Shown here: one piece after another, positions 1 to 12,175 of the stretch
Layout: the number at the start of each line of letters is the position of its first letter
Position numbering within the stretch: position 1 is the stretch's first letter
Assembly: GCA_020310875.1 (NCBI GenBank)
Contig: CM035407.1
Span: forward strand, 88,797,632-88,861,631
Direction of reading: 5' to 3'
Origin: Ceratopteris richardii
Lineage: Eukaryota > Streptophyta > Polypodiopsida > Polypodiales > Pteridaceae
Length of the DNA stretch: 64,000 nucleotides
Notes under the pieces: generated by a model
The model's database searches: none
What the model saw: only the letters and a program-made list of their open reading frames with translations
What the model was told of the DNA's origin: nothing
Made by a program: the position numbers and the translations under genes

Positions 1-3000
1 AATGCTTGCCACATGGGCAATGCATAAACCTGCTCGATAACAAAGTGAATACCTGGCCAAGTAATGCATAACTAAATCAAGCATCCAACAACCTGCTGAT
101 AGATAACAACATCAAATGCATCTGCAACATCATGAAGACTCAATCTTAAACCTGTCTCCATAGGAGTGGCAATAGGCTTACAGTTGTCAAGGCCAAAATG
201 CTGCAATAATGTGTCAATAAATTTCATTTGACACAAAGCCATTCCACCATGAACTTGCATAATCTGAATGCCCAAATAGTGATGCAAATGCCTCAAATCA
301 GACATCTCAAATGAGGCATACAAATCAGCCTTAAAATCAGCAATATGCATATCATGAGGACTAGTGAGAAGCATGTCATCAACATACAACACAATGATTA
401 GAAGCACATCATTAGCACACTTAACATATAAGGTGCTTTCAGTTGGACTATTCTCAAAACCATATGCAATGAGATAGGCATGTATCTTTTCATACCAAGC
501 ACATGGTTCTTGCTTTAAACCATATAATGCCTTCTTTAACATGCACACCTGGTTTTCATGCCCTTTCTGCACAAAGCCACAGGGCTGAAAAACATACACC
601 TCTTCATGCAAGTCACCATTCAGAAATGTTGTTTTAATGTGCAAGTGATGTACATTCTAACCATGATGATTTGCAAGTGCACGATGCTATGAACAGTAGC
701 CATTCGGCAAGTAGGAGCAGAGGTTTCATCAAAATCAATGCCTCTTTCCTACGCATAACCCTTTGTAATGAGCCTATTTTTATACCTGTCAACTGTTCCA
801 TCAGGCTTATGCTTCAACTTCTATACCCACTTAGTGCCAATGGCCTTCTTGCCAAGAGGCAAGTCACATAACGACAAGGTACCATTTCTCATGGTAGCAT
901 CATATTCAGATTGAATTGCAGCCATCAAATGTTCATAATTTTGTGCTTCATCAAACAAAACAGGTTTAGTCTCATCACAGAGACTAGAGGCAGCCATAGG
1001 ATAGCAATCTGATGCAAAAGAGGCACTAGGAGAGCCTGACCAAGTACGATATGATAGAGGTGCATCTAATTTGCCATCATGCAAGGTCTGCACTAGCCAA
1101 TTTGGCATAGTTTTTGCCTGCTCAATATCGGCTCTCTCATCAACAAGTGCATCATGTAAATCTGCATCAGAAATGGAATGATCTACATCATCACATGAAA
1201 CTTGTAAAGGTTGAGAAGTTTCATCATTAGGACCAACACTAGACCGTCCACCTATAAAAAGAGGGAGCAAAGTATCATACATGTTTTTGGAGCTAACAAA
1301 TGTCTCCTTAGTACATGAAAACAATGGCTGAATAGCATCTTCCACAAAAAAACATCATGCCTAACTAGAATGTGTTTAGTCTGTGGATGATACAGACGAT
1401 AGCCTTTACTTTTAGAACTGTACCCAACAAAAATGCATTTTACTGCTTTATCATTCAATTTTCTATGCTGTTGTTCCGGTACTAATGCATATGCTAGACA
1501 ACCAAAAACATGCAGATGAGCAACAGATGGCTTGCAACCATGCCAAGCCTCACATGGAGTGGTAGACTGCATCGCTTTAGTGGGACACCGTTCAGTACAT
1601 ATGTTGCACACATAACAACCTCAAGCCAAAAACTATGTGGTAAAGCCTAACTCTTGACCATACACCTCACCATCTCCATGAATGACATGTTCTTTCATTC
1701 ATCAACTCCATTTTGTTGAGGTGTCTACGGCTCTGTACACTGATGTTTTATCCCACTTTCAGCCAGAAATGCATTAAAGTCATAAGGCATGTATTCCCCC
1801 CCTTGATCAAAATGGAGGGTGCCCATTTTACATGTTGACAGATTTCAACCAAAACCAAAAACTGTTTGAAGCACATAAACACTTCCGACTTTGCCTTCAA
1901 TGGATATACCCATGCATTCCTAGAAAAATCAACGATGAAAGTCACGAAGTAAAGATAGTTCCCAAAAGAAGGTGTCTGCATAGAACCACAGACATCACTA
2001 TGTACAAGCTGTAATTTCTTAGTCCGAACTGAACCATCTTCTGGAAAGGAAGAACACTACATTTTTCCCAAAATAAAGCCTTCACATACATGTTTACCGG
2101 GGCAAAGAGCACACCATTTCAGATTTTTGTAGGCATAACAAACTAGCAAAATTCAGATGACTGCACATGCCAAATCATTTATAGATCTTTCATAGTCTAT
2201 GAGCTTATACAGCCCACGAAATAAAATGTCAAAAGCAATAATGACATCGCCATTTGATAGATCATGAACTGTACATCTGTCATCAAAAAATTTCACAACC
2301 AAGCCAAACTCGGCTAATGCAGATACTGATAACCAATTTTTCTTGATCCTTGGAACAAACAAAGCATCTGACAAAGTGAAAGAACTACCATGAGTAGTAG
2401 TCAAAATGATTTTACCATCTGCCATAACAGGATAGGAGTTGTTGGCTCATGTAACAGTATTCCTAGTAGGGGTAGGCTCAAGTGAAGAGAAGAAATTGCA
2501 CTGTGAGGTAACATGTTTGGTCACCCCACTATCAAAGTACCAAACATATGAGTCTACTGCAGACATGCACTGCTCATGAGAAGATGGGTCAAAACTGCAA
2601 GCAGTAGTAAACACCCATTCTTCTTCCTGCACAAGATTAGTAGACTCTGTTTTGGTGTAGAGGTCTCTACAACAACCATTCCGGCCTCTTTCTTTTTTGC
2701 CTCTTTAGCAGCCAGTTTTGGAAAACTCTTGATGACATGATCATTTGCTTTGCAGTATTTGCAAAACAATTTTTGCTTTTCTAATTTCTTCTCATCTTTA
2801 TCTTCCTTCTTCCAATGTGCAGCATTTGCGGATTTCTGCTTACTAGTAGAAGAGCTCCATTCACATTTTCCCTTCTGACTAGCCATGAAAGCTTGATCTG
2901 CAACACGCAAAATAGACCTGTTCTGCTTAGATCGGTCTTCCTACAATAGAACGGAGACTAACTCCTCAAATTACAAGGTATTTGGATTACCTTTTATCAT

Positions 3001-3613
3001 CAAATGAAGAGTAGAAGCAAAACTTTGATATGAGTCAAAAAGACCATTCAAAACAGTCTGCACAAGTAAGCTATCTGGTATAACTTCATCAACAAAAATC
3101 CATTGTTCTTTCAAATCCTTGATCTTTGTGAGAAAACTTTCCATAGAATCACCTTCATTCATGTGCTCACTCTCCAACTGTTTTTGGAGGTAAGCAACAT
3201 GAGCCTCATTCCTAGCCTGGTACAAGTGTATCCCAAGCATCCTTAGCTGATCTACAAGAGTGAATGTGAGGAATACTGGCATGTTTGACAGACAAAGCTA
3301 TCAATGCATGTGCATGAGCATCTCTACCATCCTAACAAATTAGCTCTGCAGTAGGTGCAATAGAAACACTAGCACGAATAGGAATCTTTAGAATATCATC
3401 ATCTTCAATACCATCTCCGTCAGCTCTAGCACCTATATTTGCAGTACCTGTATTTGTAGGTGTAACAGGACATCTTTCAACACCCTACAAAATATTCCAT
3501 AGTCCTTTTGCGACCAATACATGATGCATCATATAAGCCCACAATGGGTAGTTGGTACCATCCAACTTATCCTCAATAGCCAACATATGGAATACATCAC
3601 TGCTTTTAGCCAT
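1..3613 (-). pseudogene. copia gag-pol pseudogene of element A
   Basis: Broken gag-pol polyprotein. The gag start is the ATG at 3613, matching the gag start of copies B and C (a short M-A-x-S/T-S-D-V-F motif). Going leftward: gag core (about 2970-3610), a zinc knuckle near 2750 whose last Cys is replaced by Phe (CKYCKANDHVIKSF), protease motif YFDSGVTKHVT near 2540 (DSG kept), pre-integrase domain 2150-2430, integrase core pieces 1750-2000, integrase C-terminal part and linker 820-1610, then RT with YVDDMLL near 380-400. The reading frame is broken into at least seven pieces by stops and indels, so no functional product is expected. In the family these parts form the capsid, protease, integrase and reverse transcriptase. 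Confidence 0.88.
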
Positions 3614-3953
3614 GGCCTGTGACTAAAATACCTTGATGCAAAGAATTAATTGTATCTCAAAAAGTTGAATAGAACTACCCAGACAAATTCTGCTAAACAT
3701 GTAGCAGACTTAGAGACGCTTATATTAACGAACCGAAATTGGTATATACCTTTGGCACAAGAAGAAAAAAATCCTACACAAGCATTGCGATAGTGCGTTC
3801 GGAGGTTGAAATGAGCTCAAATCGAGATTTTGACACCACATAGAAAAGCTGTTTTGATCTCTGAAATAGCTTGAGTATGCTTATCAAATTTCGTGCGATT
3901 TTGAGACTGCAACTGGAGAGGTATAGACAACCCCCTAGACGAAGCGGTGACCT

Positions 3954-3965
3954 ACTCTGATACCA
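3954..3965 (-). promoter_or_regulatory. primer binding site, copia element A
   Basis: Minus-strand TGGTATCAGAGT lies two bases inside the LTR. It matches the initiator-Met tRNA complement TGGTATCAGAGC except at the last base. Confidence 0.75.
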
Positions 3966-3967
3966 AT

Positions 3968-4190
3968 TGGTTGGAGTTAGACGTATACGGAAGCATGCGA
4001 ACAACACAAGGAAGAAGAAGAAGCTTGGAGCACAATACACAATGCTGAATGTATTACCACTACAATGTACAAAGATTAGTATCCCATTAGGGTAATGGGT
4101 GTATATACAAGCCGGGGGGAAAAAAACTCCTAAAGAGTGCCCCGCTGGTCCTAGAGTGCTCACACACATCACTACCTAAATATATCAACA
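3968..4190 (-). repeat. 5' LTR of copia element A
   Basis: About 223 bp LTR in minus orientation. On the minus strand it begins TGTTGATATATTTAGG and ends TAACTCCAACC, where the family end is TCCAACA; one extra G has been inserted at the terminus (positions 3968-3970). It aligns along its length with the LTRs of copies B and C. Confidence 0.85.
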
Positions 4191-4195
4191 TATAT

Positions 4196-6621
4196 TAGAC
4201 TCTATGAACAACTTCTTGATGAGGATAAGATAACTTTGGAACCTGATCTTGTGATCAATTTTTTTAAACTTCTTCATCCTGAAACTCATAGGGAAGTTGA
4301 ACGATGACTAGAGGAGCCGGATAAACACTATGGTCTTACTGACAATTGGCAAAAAGTGCGTAAAGTAGTAGAGGATGTAGCCCATAGACATCAAAGACAA
4401 TCCATGCTTTATGAGCAAATTAGTCTTCCTCAAGCTAGCCTTCCACAAGATAAGGAGCAAGTTAGAGAACAATCCCATGCTATGCTTTTTGACTCTACTC
4501 CTATTCCTCAAATGATGGAGCCTAGTCAAGGTTTTAAAGTAGAGCCAAAGAAAAGTGTAGTTGAACAATCTCATGTGGAAATTCTCACTAAGCAAATGGA
4601 AAGTCTTATTGCTACACAATCCCATTTGGCCAAGACTATTACATCAAAACTTTCCAAAATCAAATGAACCCAATGTCTTTTCAAGAGCCTAATCAACATG
4701 TTATAGCTCCCAATCAAAATCCACAAGTAGCTCCTACGCAAGCATATCAAGTTCCTCAAATGCATAATCCTTCAATGTAAAATCCTCATCCTCATGTCCA
4801 AAATCCTCAAATGTATCAAAACATGTATCCTCAAGCTTCTCAAACAGCTATTCAAAATCCTCAAAATCAAAAATTTCAAAATCAAAAATTTCAAAATCAA
4901 AAATTTCAAAATCATCAACCATATACTATGGAAGCTCCTCTTGCACCTCAAGTACCACATGTTGCTCCCCAAGCTCCTGAAATACATCAATTGCCTTATC
5001 AAAATCCTAATTATCTTGTTCAAGCAGTACCTTATCAACAAAATCCTCAATTTCAAAATTTCCCACCACAAGCTAATCAAAATCCTCAAAATCAAAATGG
5101 TTTTATGCATGGCCCTCGTAGGTGTCCTTGGTGTGATTCATTAGAGCACATTTTGAGAGATTGTGAACTATTGAAGGCTGCTAAGGAGCAACCACTAGTA
5201 ATAGACATAGACAAGAAAATCTCTGACTATCGATCTAGGCTACTTTTGCAACGAAATTATGGTAAGGGAGGAATGAAAAAACACTATGAAAATATAACCA
5301 TAACGGATGCAGGAACTAGAGGGGTGAAGCTAGAAGCTCTTGATGAACAAGAAGTAGAATTGACTTTTCCATAGAGGCTTTATGAAGAGCATGAGATCAG
5401 ATTAGGAGAATAACGGCTTGGGAGTCACCAATAGAAAATCAATCTCTTATTTCTCACATATCCAATGTAGAAGAAAAATGAAAAAGAGATGAAATTGAGC
5501 CTAGTGAAAGAAGAGTGACTTGAACAAACCTCAGAGGAATAGAAACCATCATAGAGCAACGGGAAACATGAAAAACCAAAGATAAAAAACAAGAACCACA
5601 ACCCAATGAACAAAAACAAGAGGAGAAACAAAAGGGTAAGAAGACAAAGCAAAGAAAAATGGAACCAAAGCCTTTAGAGAAACAAGAACAATCAAAACAA
5701 ACTCTAGAACAAAGACAAGAACATGAACAAAAACAAGATCCTAAGCAAAAACAAAACAAACCAAAGAGAAAACCTAAAGCCATTGTGATTTCAGAAATTG
5801 AGAGAAAAATAGATCCTATGGAGATTTTAGATGAAATTTTGCTTAGGAGTCAAGTGACTATGTCTTTAGAATAAGTTTTCTCTATTGTAAAGCCTGTTTT
5901 TAAAGATAACTTTATTAGCTTAAATAAAAGGAAGAGGTTTCAGCTTAATCTAGATATTGAGATGCAAGATGCTCTAGATCAAGCTCAAGCTATGAATGAA
6001 GCCTTCAACTTTGATGAGTCTGATGAAGAGGACCTTGATGATGATGAAGTAAATGTTAATAAAAATTTATTATGACCTATTCAACCTGACCATGAAAATC
6101 ATGAAAACAATCCTGAAATTCACTTTGAAAGAAAATTTTGGTCTAGGGGTACATCAGAGATGCATGTTAAAATAGGAAATGATAAGAACGCTATCATTGT
6201 AAATGGATTAGTAGATTTTGGCTCAGAAATCCATGTGATTTCAAGAGAAATCTATGACAAATTTCGATGGCCCATAGATAAAGATTGTGGATGGTGTATG
6301 AGAACTACAGATAATGGTGTGGGTACCCTATATGGAGCTTGTGCTAGTGTGCCCATATCCATAGGAAGAATTTCACTTTGTATTCAAGATAATTGCTCCT
6401 ATGGAGTTCTCTTAGGTAAGCCCTTTATTTGTGAGAGTCGTATGGAAACTAAAGCCATGGATGATGGGTCAACCTATGCTAGAATTAAGTCTAAGGATGG
6501 AATGCAATTACTTCCACTCATGACTTTAGGAGTGAATCATCCTAGGAATCCATTGTCAATTAGAAAGAAACCTATTGTTACTCAGGGTCATAAGCATGCT
6601 TGTAGTGATTGTGCACCTTGA
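4196..6621 (+). pseudogene. gypsy gag-protease pseudogene of element H
   Basis: Broken gag-pro. Pieces: 4330-4667 (gag helical region), 4676-5374 (Q/N/P-rich linker ending in the canonical CX2CX4HX4C knuckle CPWCDSLEHILRDC near 5123-5164), 5375-5875 (K/E/Q-rich low-complexity linker with several stops), and 6160-6621 (retropepsin domain). The catalytic triad Asp-Ser-Gly is replaced by Asp-Phe-Gly in VDFGSEIHVI near 6209-6238, so the protease is dead. Downstream the motif YGVLLGKPF is the usual second conserved block of retropepsins. A stop at 4304-4306, one at about 4778-4780 and at least one frameshift near 4670 break it. The right end is the copia B insertion. Confidence 0.8.
4856..4912 (+). 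repeat. 15-bp tandem repeat in gag linker of H
   Basis: About four copies of a 15 bp unit (AAAATCAAAAATTTC-like), coding for repeats of Q-N-Q-K-F. It is a low-complexity expansion inside the gag linker. Confidence 0.85.
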
Positions 6622-6719
6622 TTCATGTTTGGAGCTACATACGATCAAAATTTAGAATAGAATCCATTGTTGAGCAGGACAATAGTGGACATTCGTTTGA
6701 CATCTCGCAACCAACCAAC

Positions 6720-6951
6720 TGTTGGAGATAGATGTCTGTGGAAGCACGCGAACAGCACAAGGAAGAAGAAGAAGCTTGGAGCACAAACATACAATACTGA
6801 ATGTATTACTAGAGAATGTACAAAAGATAAGTAGCCCATTAGGGCAATAGGCGTATATATAATCCGAGGGAAAAAAACCTCCTAAAGAGGGAAAAAAGTG
6901 CCCCGGCGGTCCTAGAGTGTTCACACACATCACTACCTAAATATATCAACA
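6720..6951 (-). repeat. 3' LTR of copia element B
   Basis: 232 bp. On the minus strand it begins TGTTGATATATTTAGG and ends CTCCAACA. A polypurine tract (minus strand CCCAAGGGGGATT, 6952-6964) lies just inside it. Confidence 0.95.
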
Positions 6952-7145
6952 AATCCCCCTTGGGAGTGATACGGTGAACAAGGAGCTGGCACTCATGTAT
7001 AAGGAAGTGCCAAGCTATGTGGAAATCACTCCACAAAAGGAAGTAAGCCCAAAGCTTTGCGGAAAGTTTCAAACTTCTCCCTAGGCAGAGCCTTCGTGAA
7101 TAGGTCTGCAATGTTCTCCTGCGTGGGCACATATGCCAAGCTGAT

Positions 7146-9710
7146 CTACCCAGCAGAGAACCTCTCCCTGACATAGTGATAATGCACCTCAATGTGCTTA
7201 GTGCGAGCATGGAACACAGGGTTCCTCGCAACTGCCAATGCACTCTGACTGTCAGTGAAGATGGTGGTGGCAGAAGACTGGCCAACACCCAAATCAGCCA
7301 TAAGGAGTCTGAGCCACACACACTCAACAGTCGCTGTGAAAGCTGCCCTATACTCAGCCTCACAACTCGAAGTGGCCACAGTAGGCTGCTTCTTGCTCAA
7401 CCAAGATATACATGAGGTACCAAGCATGAAGCAAAAACCACTGGTGGACACACGAGTGTCATAGCAACCAGCCCAATCTGAGTCAGAAAAAGCATGCAAA
7501 TCTGGCGGTAGTGATCCCGCCTTGGGATAAAACAACCCAAGTAGCCTAGTACCACTCAAGTAGCGAAAGATGCGCTTAACCGCTTTCCAATGCGTGACTC
7601 CTGGGCAATGCATAAACTTGCTCATCTGTGAGACAGCAAACTGAATATCTGGCCGAGTAATGCATAAGTAAATCAAGCATCCAACAGCCTGCTGATAGAG
7701 AACAACATCAAATGCATCTCCAGCATCATGAAGACTCAATCGTAAACCTGTCTCCATAGGAGTGGCAATAGGCTTACAGTCTTCAAGGCCAAAACGCTGC
7801 AATAATGTGTCAATATATTTCGTTTGACACAAAGCCATTCCACCATCAACGTGCATAAACTGAATGCCCAAATAGTGATGCAAATGCCCCAAATTAGACA
7901 TCTCAAATGAGGCATGCAAATCAGCCTTAAAATCAGCAATATGTGTCTCAATAGGACCAGTGAGCAGCATGTTATCAACATAGACAACAATGATCAGAAG
8001 CACATCATTAGCACGTTTAACATATAAGGTGCTTGCAGTTGGACTGTTCTCAAAACCATGTGCAATCAGATAGGCATGTATCTTCTCATACCAAGCACGT
8101 GGTGCTTGCTTTAAACCATATAATGCCTTCTTTAACCTGCAAACCTGGTTTTCATGCCCTTTCTGCACAAAGCCACGGGGCTGAAAAACATACACTTCTT
8201 CATGCAAGTCACCATTCAGAAATGATGTTTTAATGTCCAACTGATGTACATTCCAACCATGATGGGCTGCAAGTGCACAAATGCTCCGAACAATAGTCAT
8301 ACGGCATGTAGGTGCAAAGGTCTCATCAAAATCAATGCCTCTTTCCTGTGCATAACCCTTTGCAACAAGCCTAGCCTTATACCTATCAACTGTACCATCA
8401 GGTTTATGCTTCAGCTTGTATACCCACTTAGTGCCAATGGCCTTCTTGCCAGGAGGCAAGTCACACAAAGACCATGTACCATTCTTCATTATAGCATCAT
8501 ATTCAGATTGCATAGCAGCCATCCAATTTTCTGAATTTTGTGCTTCATCAAAAGAAACAGGCTCATTCTCATCACAGAGACTAGATGCAGCCATAGCATA
8601 GCAATCTGATGCAAAGGAGGCACTATGAGAGCCTGAACGAGTACGATATGACAAAGGTGCATCTAATTTGCTGTCACTCAAAGTCTGCACCAGCCATTTT
8701 GGCATAGTTTTTGCCTGCTCAATATTAGCTCTCTCATCAACAAGTGCATCATGTAAATCTGCATCAGAAATGGAATGATCTGCATCATCATATGAAACTT
8801 GCAAAGGCCGAGAAGTTGCCTCATTAGGACCAGCACTAGCTTGTCCACCTTTAAAAAGAGGCATCAAAGTATCATACATGTCTTTGGAGCTAACAGATGT
8901 CTCCTTAGTACATGAAAGCAATGGCTGAATAGCATCTTCCACAAAGAAAACATCACGGATAACCAGAATGCGTTTAGTCTGTGGATGATACAGACGATAG
9001 CCTTTACTTTCAGAACTGTACCCAACAAAAATACATTTTACTGCCTTATCATCCAATTTTCTGCGATGTTGTTCAGGCACTAATAATTTCTGTGTAGCCC
9101 GAACTGAACCATCTTTTGGAAAGGAAGAACGTTGCATTTTGCCCAAAATATAGCCTTCACAAACATGTTTTCCAGGAGCCTCAAGTTTGGGCAAAGAGGA
9201 CACCATTTCAGATTTCTGTAGGCGTAGCAAACTAGCAAAATTCAGATGACCAAAGCGTGCATGCCAAAGCTTTGCATCTGACATAGCCTGAGAATCATGA
9301 ACTGCACATGCCGAATCATTCACAGATCTTTCATAGTCTATGAGCTTATACAACCCACGACATAAGATGCCAGAAGCAATAATCACATCACCATTTGAGA
9401 GATCATGGACTGTACACCTGTCATCAACGAATTTCACAACCAAGCCAATCTTGGCTAATGCAGAAACTGATAACAGGTTCTTTTTGATCCCTAGCACAAA
9501 TAAAGCATCTGACAAAGTGAAAGAACTACCATCAGCAGTAGTCAGAATGATCTTACCAACTCCCATAACAAGATAAGAGGAGTTATTGGCGCATGTGACA
9601 GTATTCCCTATAGGGGCAGGCTCGAGTGAAGAGAAGAAACTGCGCTGCGAGGTAATATGTTTGGTCGCCCCACTGTCAAAGTACCAAACATCTGAGTCTA
9701 CTACAGACAT
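7146..9710 (-). pseudogene. copia pol of element B: open frame lacking integrase core
   Basis: 854-codon open frame. Order on the minus strand: protease motif YFDSGATKHIT (DSG intact, near residue 10); pre-integrase and zinc region LWHARFGHL then CEGYILGK, where one zinc Cys is replaced by Tyr (residues 150-200); then the frame passes directly from the end of this region into the integrase C-terminal part (PEQHRRKLDDKAVKCIFVGY). Copy C has about 535 bp of integrase core here, holding the D,D-35-E residues, so B has an in-frame deletion. RT follows (residues 400-640) with catalytic YVDD changed to YVDN, then RNase H (AFSDSDWAGC, SSCEAEYRAA, FTDSQSAL). Long and open, but three catalytic or structural sites are lost, so it is called a pseudogene. 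Confidence 0.9.
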
Positions 9711-9773
9711 GCACTGCTCATGAGAAGATGGGTCAAAACTGCAGACAGTAGTAAACGCCCATTCTTCTTCCTA

Positions 9774-10762
9774 CACAAGATTTCCAGACTCTGTTGAGGC
9801 CTCTGCAACAACCATTCCAACCTCTTTCTTCTTTGCCTCTTTAGAAGCCAGTTTTGGATAGTTCTTTATAATATGATCATTTCCTTTATAGTACTTGCAG
9901 AAGAATTTCTTCTTTTCTGATTTCTTCTCATCATTATCTTGGTTTTTCGATTGTGCAGCATTTGCAGATTTCTGCTTACTACTAGAAGAGCTCCATTTCC
10001 TTTGCCCTTCTAACTAGCTAGGAAAGCTTGATCTGCAACACGCATAATGGACCTGTTCTGCCTGGACTGATCTTCCTGCAACAAAACAGAGACTAATTCC
10101 TCAAATGACAAGGCATTCGGATTGCCTTTCATCATCAACCGAAGAGTAGAGGCAAAACTCTGATATGAATCAGGAAGACCATTCAGAACGGTCTGCACAA
10201 GTGAGCTATCTGGTATAACCTCATCAACAGAAATCAATTGTTCCTTCAGGTCTTTGATCTTTGTAAGAAAATTTTCCATAGAATCACCTTCATTCATGTG
10301 CTCACTCTCCAACTGTTTTCGGAGGTAAGCAACACGAGCCTCATTCCTAGCCTGGTACAAAGTGGTAAGTGTATCCCAAGCATCCTTTGTTGTTCTACAA
10401 GAGTGAATATGAGGAATAATGGCACGTTTGACAGACAGAGCTATCAATGCATGTGCCTGGGCATCTCTGCCATCCCAACGAATCTCCTCTACAGTAGGTG
10501 CAACAGAAACAACAGCACGAATAGGAATCTGTGGAATATCATCTTCGACACCATCTTCATCAGCTCCAGCACCTCCAACACCTGTATTTGTAGTACCTGT
10601 AGTCGCAGGTGTAACAGGACGTCTTTCAACACCTTGCACAATGTTCCACAGTCCTTTTGCAACCAGTACATGTCGCATCATATAAGCCCATAATGGGTAG
10701 TTGGTACCATCCAACTTATCCTCAACAACCAACATACGGAATACATCACTGCTTTCAGCCAT
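9774..10762 (-). pseudogene. copia gag pseudogene of element B
   Basis: Capsid part of the polyprotein. It starts at the ATG at 10762 (MAESSDVFRMLVVEDKLDG), 291 bp inside the 5' LTR, and stays open for 250 codons to a TAG at 10010-10012; copy C has CAG at this codon, so it is a C-to-T change. A one-base deletion follows at once. The gag domain of the UBN2 type is recognisable (YPLWAYMMRHVLVAKGLWNI near the N-terminus, then SYQSFASTLRLMMKGNPNAL). The zinc knuckle near 9890 has both the second and last Cys changed to Tyr (CKYYKGNDHIIKNY), which should abolish zinc binding. A second TAG (9771-9773) precedes the long pol frame. Confidence 0.88.
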
Positions 10763-11039
10763 GGCCGGTGACTAAAATACCTTGATGCAAAAAATTGACT
10801 GTATCTCAAAAAGTTGAACGGAACTGCCCAGACGAGTTCTGCTAGACCTGTAGCAGACTTTGAGATGCTTAAACTGGCGAACAGAAACTGGTATATACCT
10901 TTGGCACAAAAGGACGAAATAGCCTACACAAGCACTGCGATAGTGCGTGCGAAGGCCGAAACGAGCTCACCAAATTTCATGCGAATTTGAGACTACAAAC
11001 GGAGGAGTGTCGACGGCGCCCTAGAAGAAGCGACGAACT

Positions 11040-11051
11040 GCTCTGATACCA
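11040..11051 (-). promoter_or_regulatory. primer binding site, copia element B
   Basis: Minus-strand TGGTATCAGAGC, two bases inside the 5' LTR. It is complementary to the 3' end of initiator Met tRNA, the usual primer for plant Ty1/copia minus-strand DNA synthesis. Confidence 0.93.
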
Positions 11052-11053
11052 AT

Positions 11054-11285
11054 TGTTGGAGATAGACGTCTGTGGAAGCATGCGAACAGCACAAGGAAGA
11101 AGAAGAAGCTTGGAGCACAAACACACAATACTGAATGTATTACTAGAGAATGTACAAAAGATAAGTAGCCCATTAGGGCAATAGGCGTATATACAATCTG
11201 GGGGAAAAAAACCTCCTAAAGAGGGAAAAAAGTGCCCCGGCGGTCCTAGAGTGTTCACACACATCACTACCTAAATATATCAACA
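11054..11285 (-). repeat. 5' LTR of copia element B
   Basis: 232 bp, same termini as the 3' LTR, with about six transitions between the two. It should carry the promoter of the element. The minus-strand motif TGTATATACGCC is a plausible TATA region. Confidence 0.95.
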
Positions 11286-11599
11286 CCAACATGTATAACA
11301 TTTTGTCACTTTGTTTTCCACATTCTAGATTACATTTTCTTCATAAGAGTCAATTATCCAATTCTTTTATCCAAAAAACTAAAAAAAGTTATAAAACCAA
11401 CAAAATCATGGAACATGATGAGCACATTGAGCATGTGATTGAGACATCTCATTGTTTCTCTACTCTCGAGGAGTTAGAGTTATGCCTTTAGCAAAATTCT
11501 AATTCCCATATTATTCTTCTTTCTTCCCTTGATGAGTATGCTCTCAATGTTGACAAGTGCTCAAAATTTAACCAAACACATGATGCCTTAGTTGAAAAA

Positions 11600-12054
11600 A
11601 GTACAAAATTGTGGACAAAAAAATCAAACCCATAGCTCAACCATTACCCCAAGGAAGTAATGAAAAAATTATTGACGTGGAAAATGATGCTATTCTTTGA
11701 GATAAGAAAAACATAGGACATACATTCAGAGATGAGACAATCAAATAGGTGAAAATTGGTAGAGATGATGACTTTGTTTTGCCAGCAGAGAGAGATAAAT
11801 TTGAGAGAGTCATACGTAGCCTTGGAAAAGCCTTTACTGTGTATCCTCATGAGATTGGTTGCACAGATCCTAAGCTAGTTGCAACCATGATTATCTTTAC
11901 TATTCCACATATTCCATGGAATCTTCGCCCTATACTAGATCCAAAGGCTCACTTACCGGAGCTAATGAAACTACTTAAGGAGAAGATAAACATGAAACTT
12001 TTAGAGCCATCTTTTGCACCTTACTCAGATAGATGGTTTACTGTGCCTCCTTAG
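11600..12054 (+). pseudogene. gypsy RT N-terminal fragment of element H
   Basis: Continuation of H to the right of copia B. The frame reads a short linker with stops (11698, 11746), then 101 open codons ending in the start of a Ty3/gypsy RT: the run PKLVATMIIFTIPHIPWNL, then a helix with LMKLLKEKINMKLLEPS, then SDRWFTVPP. The WFTVP motif is the usual first conserved block of such RTs. The catalytic YxDD block is absent because the sequence is interrupted right after it. Downstream a second short stretch (12085-12170) translates to a possible pol C-terminus with one TAA, implying an internal deletion of most of pol. Confidence 0.7.
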
Positions 12055-12175
12055 AGACCATGCTCAATAGCTGATTTGATCGAATTTTTCAATTGAACAA
12101 GAGAATACATCACCCATAATGTGGAAATTATGATGATGCTCTTAGACCTAGTGGTGTAATTACTCCAAGCCTAAA

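Larger units (their letters stand above)
1..4190 (-). mobile_element. Ty1/copia element A (family 1), truncated by window edge
   Basis: Minus-strand copia element with its 5' LTR at the right (3968-4190), an initiator-Met-type primer site next to it, then gag, protease, integrase and RT reading leftward to the window start. The 3' part (rest of RNase H, 3' LTR) lies outside the window. It belongs to the same family as the elements at 6720-11285, 48402-53532 and 62661-64000, judged by shared LTR ends (TGTTGATATATTTAGG...CTCCAACA) and near-identical protein motifs. The five bases after the LTR are TATAT (4191-4195), the presumed target duplication; its partner is off-window. It abuts a gypsy remnant that continues to the right. 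It is decayed: many stops and frameshifts. Confidence 0.9.
6720..11285 (-). mobile_element. complete copia element B (family 1), TSD CCAAC
   Basis: 4566 bp element bounded by 232 bp LTRs and flanked by perfect 5 bp duplications CCAAC (6715-6719 and 11286-11290). It lies in minus orientation inside gypsy remnant H, splitting H between protease and RT. The two LTRs differ at about six positions, all transitions (about 2.6 percent), so it is fairly young. The internal region has gag and a long open pol frame, but the integrase catalytic core is deleted. Confidence 0.97.
4191..12175 (+). mobile_element. Ty3/gypsy remnant H, interrupted by copia element B
   Basis: Plus-strand gypsy remnant in two pieces, 4191-6719 and 11286-12175. 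The left piece has gag with a zinc knuckle and a protease; the right piece has the end of the protease-RT linker and the first part of RT. The 5' LTR would lie left of copia A and is not in the window. After the RT start at 12054 the sequence jumps, apparently by deletion, to a short stretch reading like a pol C-terminus (about 12085-12170), so most of RT, RNase H and integrase are missing. I could not define a 3' LTR. It is unrelated in sequence to the gypsy pair at 15791-45049. Confidence 0.75.

Noticed and set aside
4772-5144. Two overlapping Leu/Ile/Lys-rich frames on opposite strands
   Set aside because: Shadows of the gag linker of H and its 15 bp repeat; the gag frame has the zinc knuckle.
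5425-5783. Cys/Phe-rich minus-strand frames looking like a membrane protein
   Set aside because: Shadow of the Lys/Gln-rich linker of H on the plus strand.
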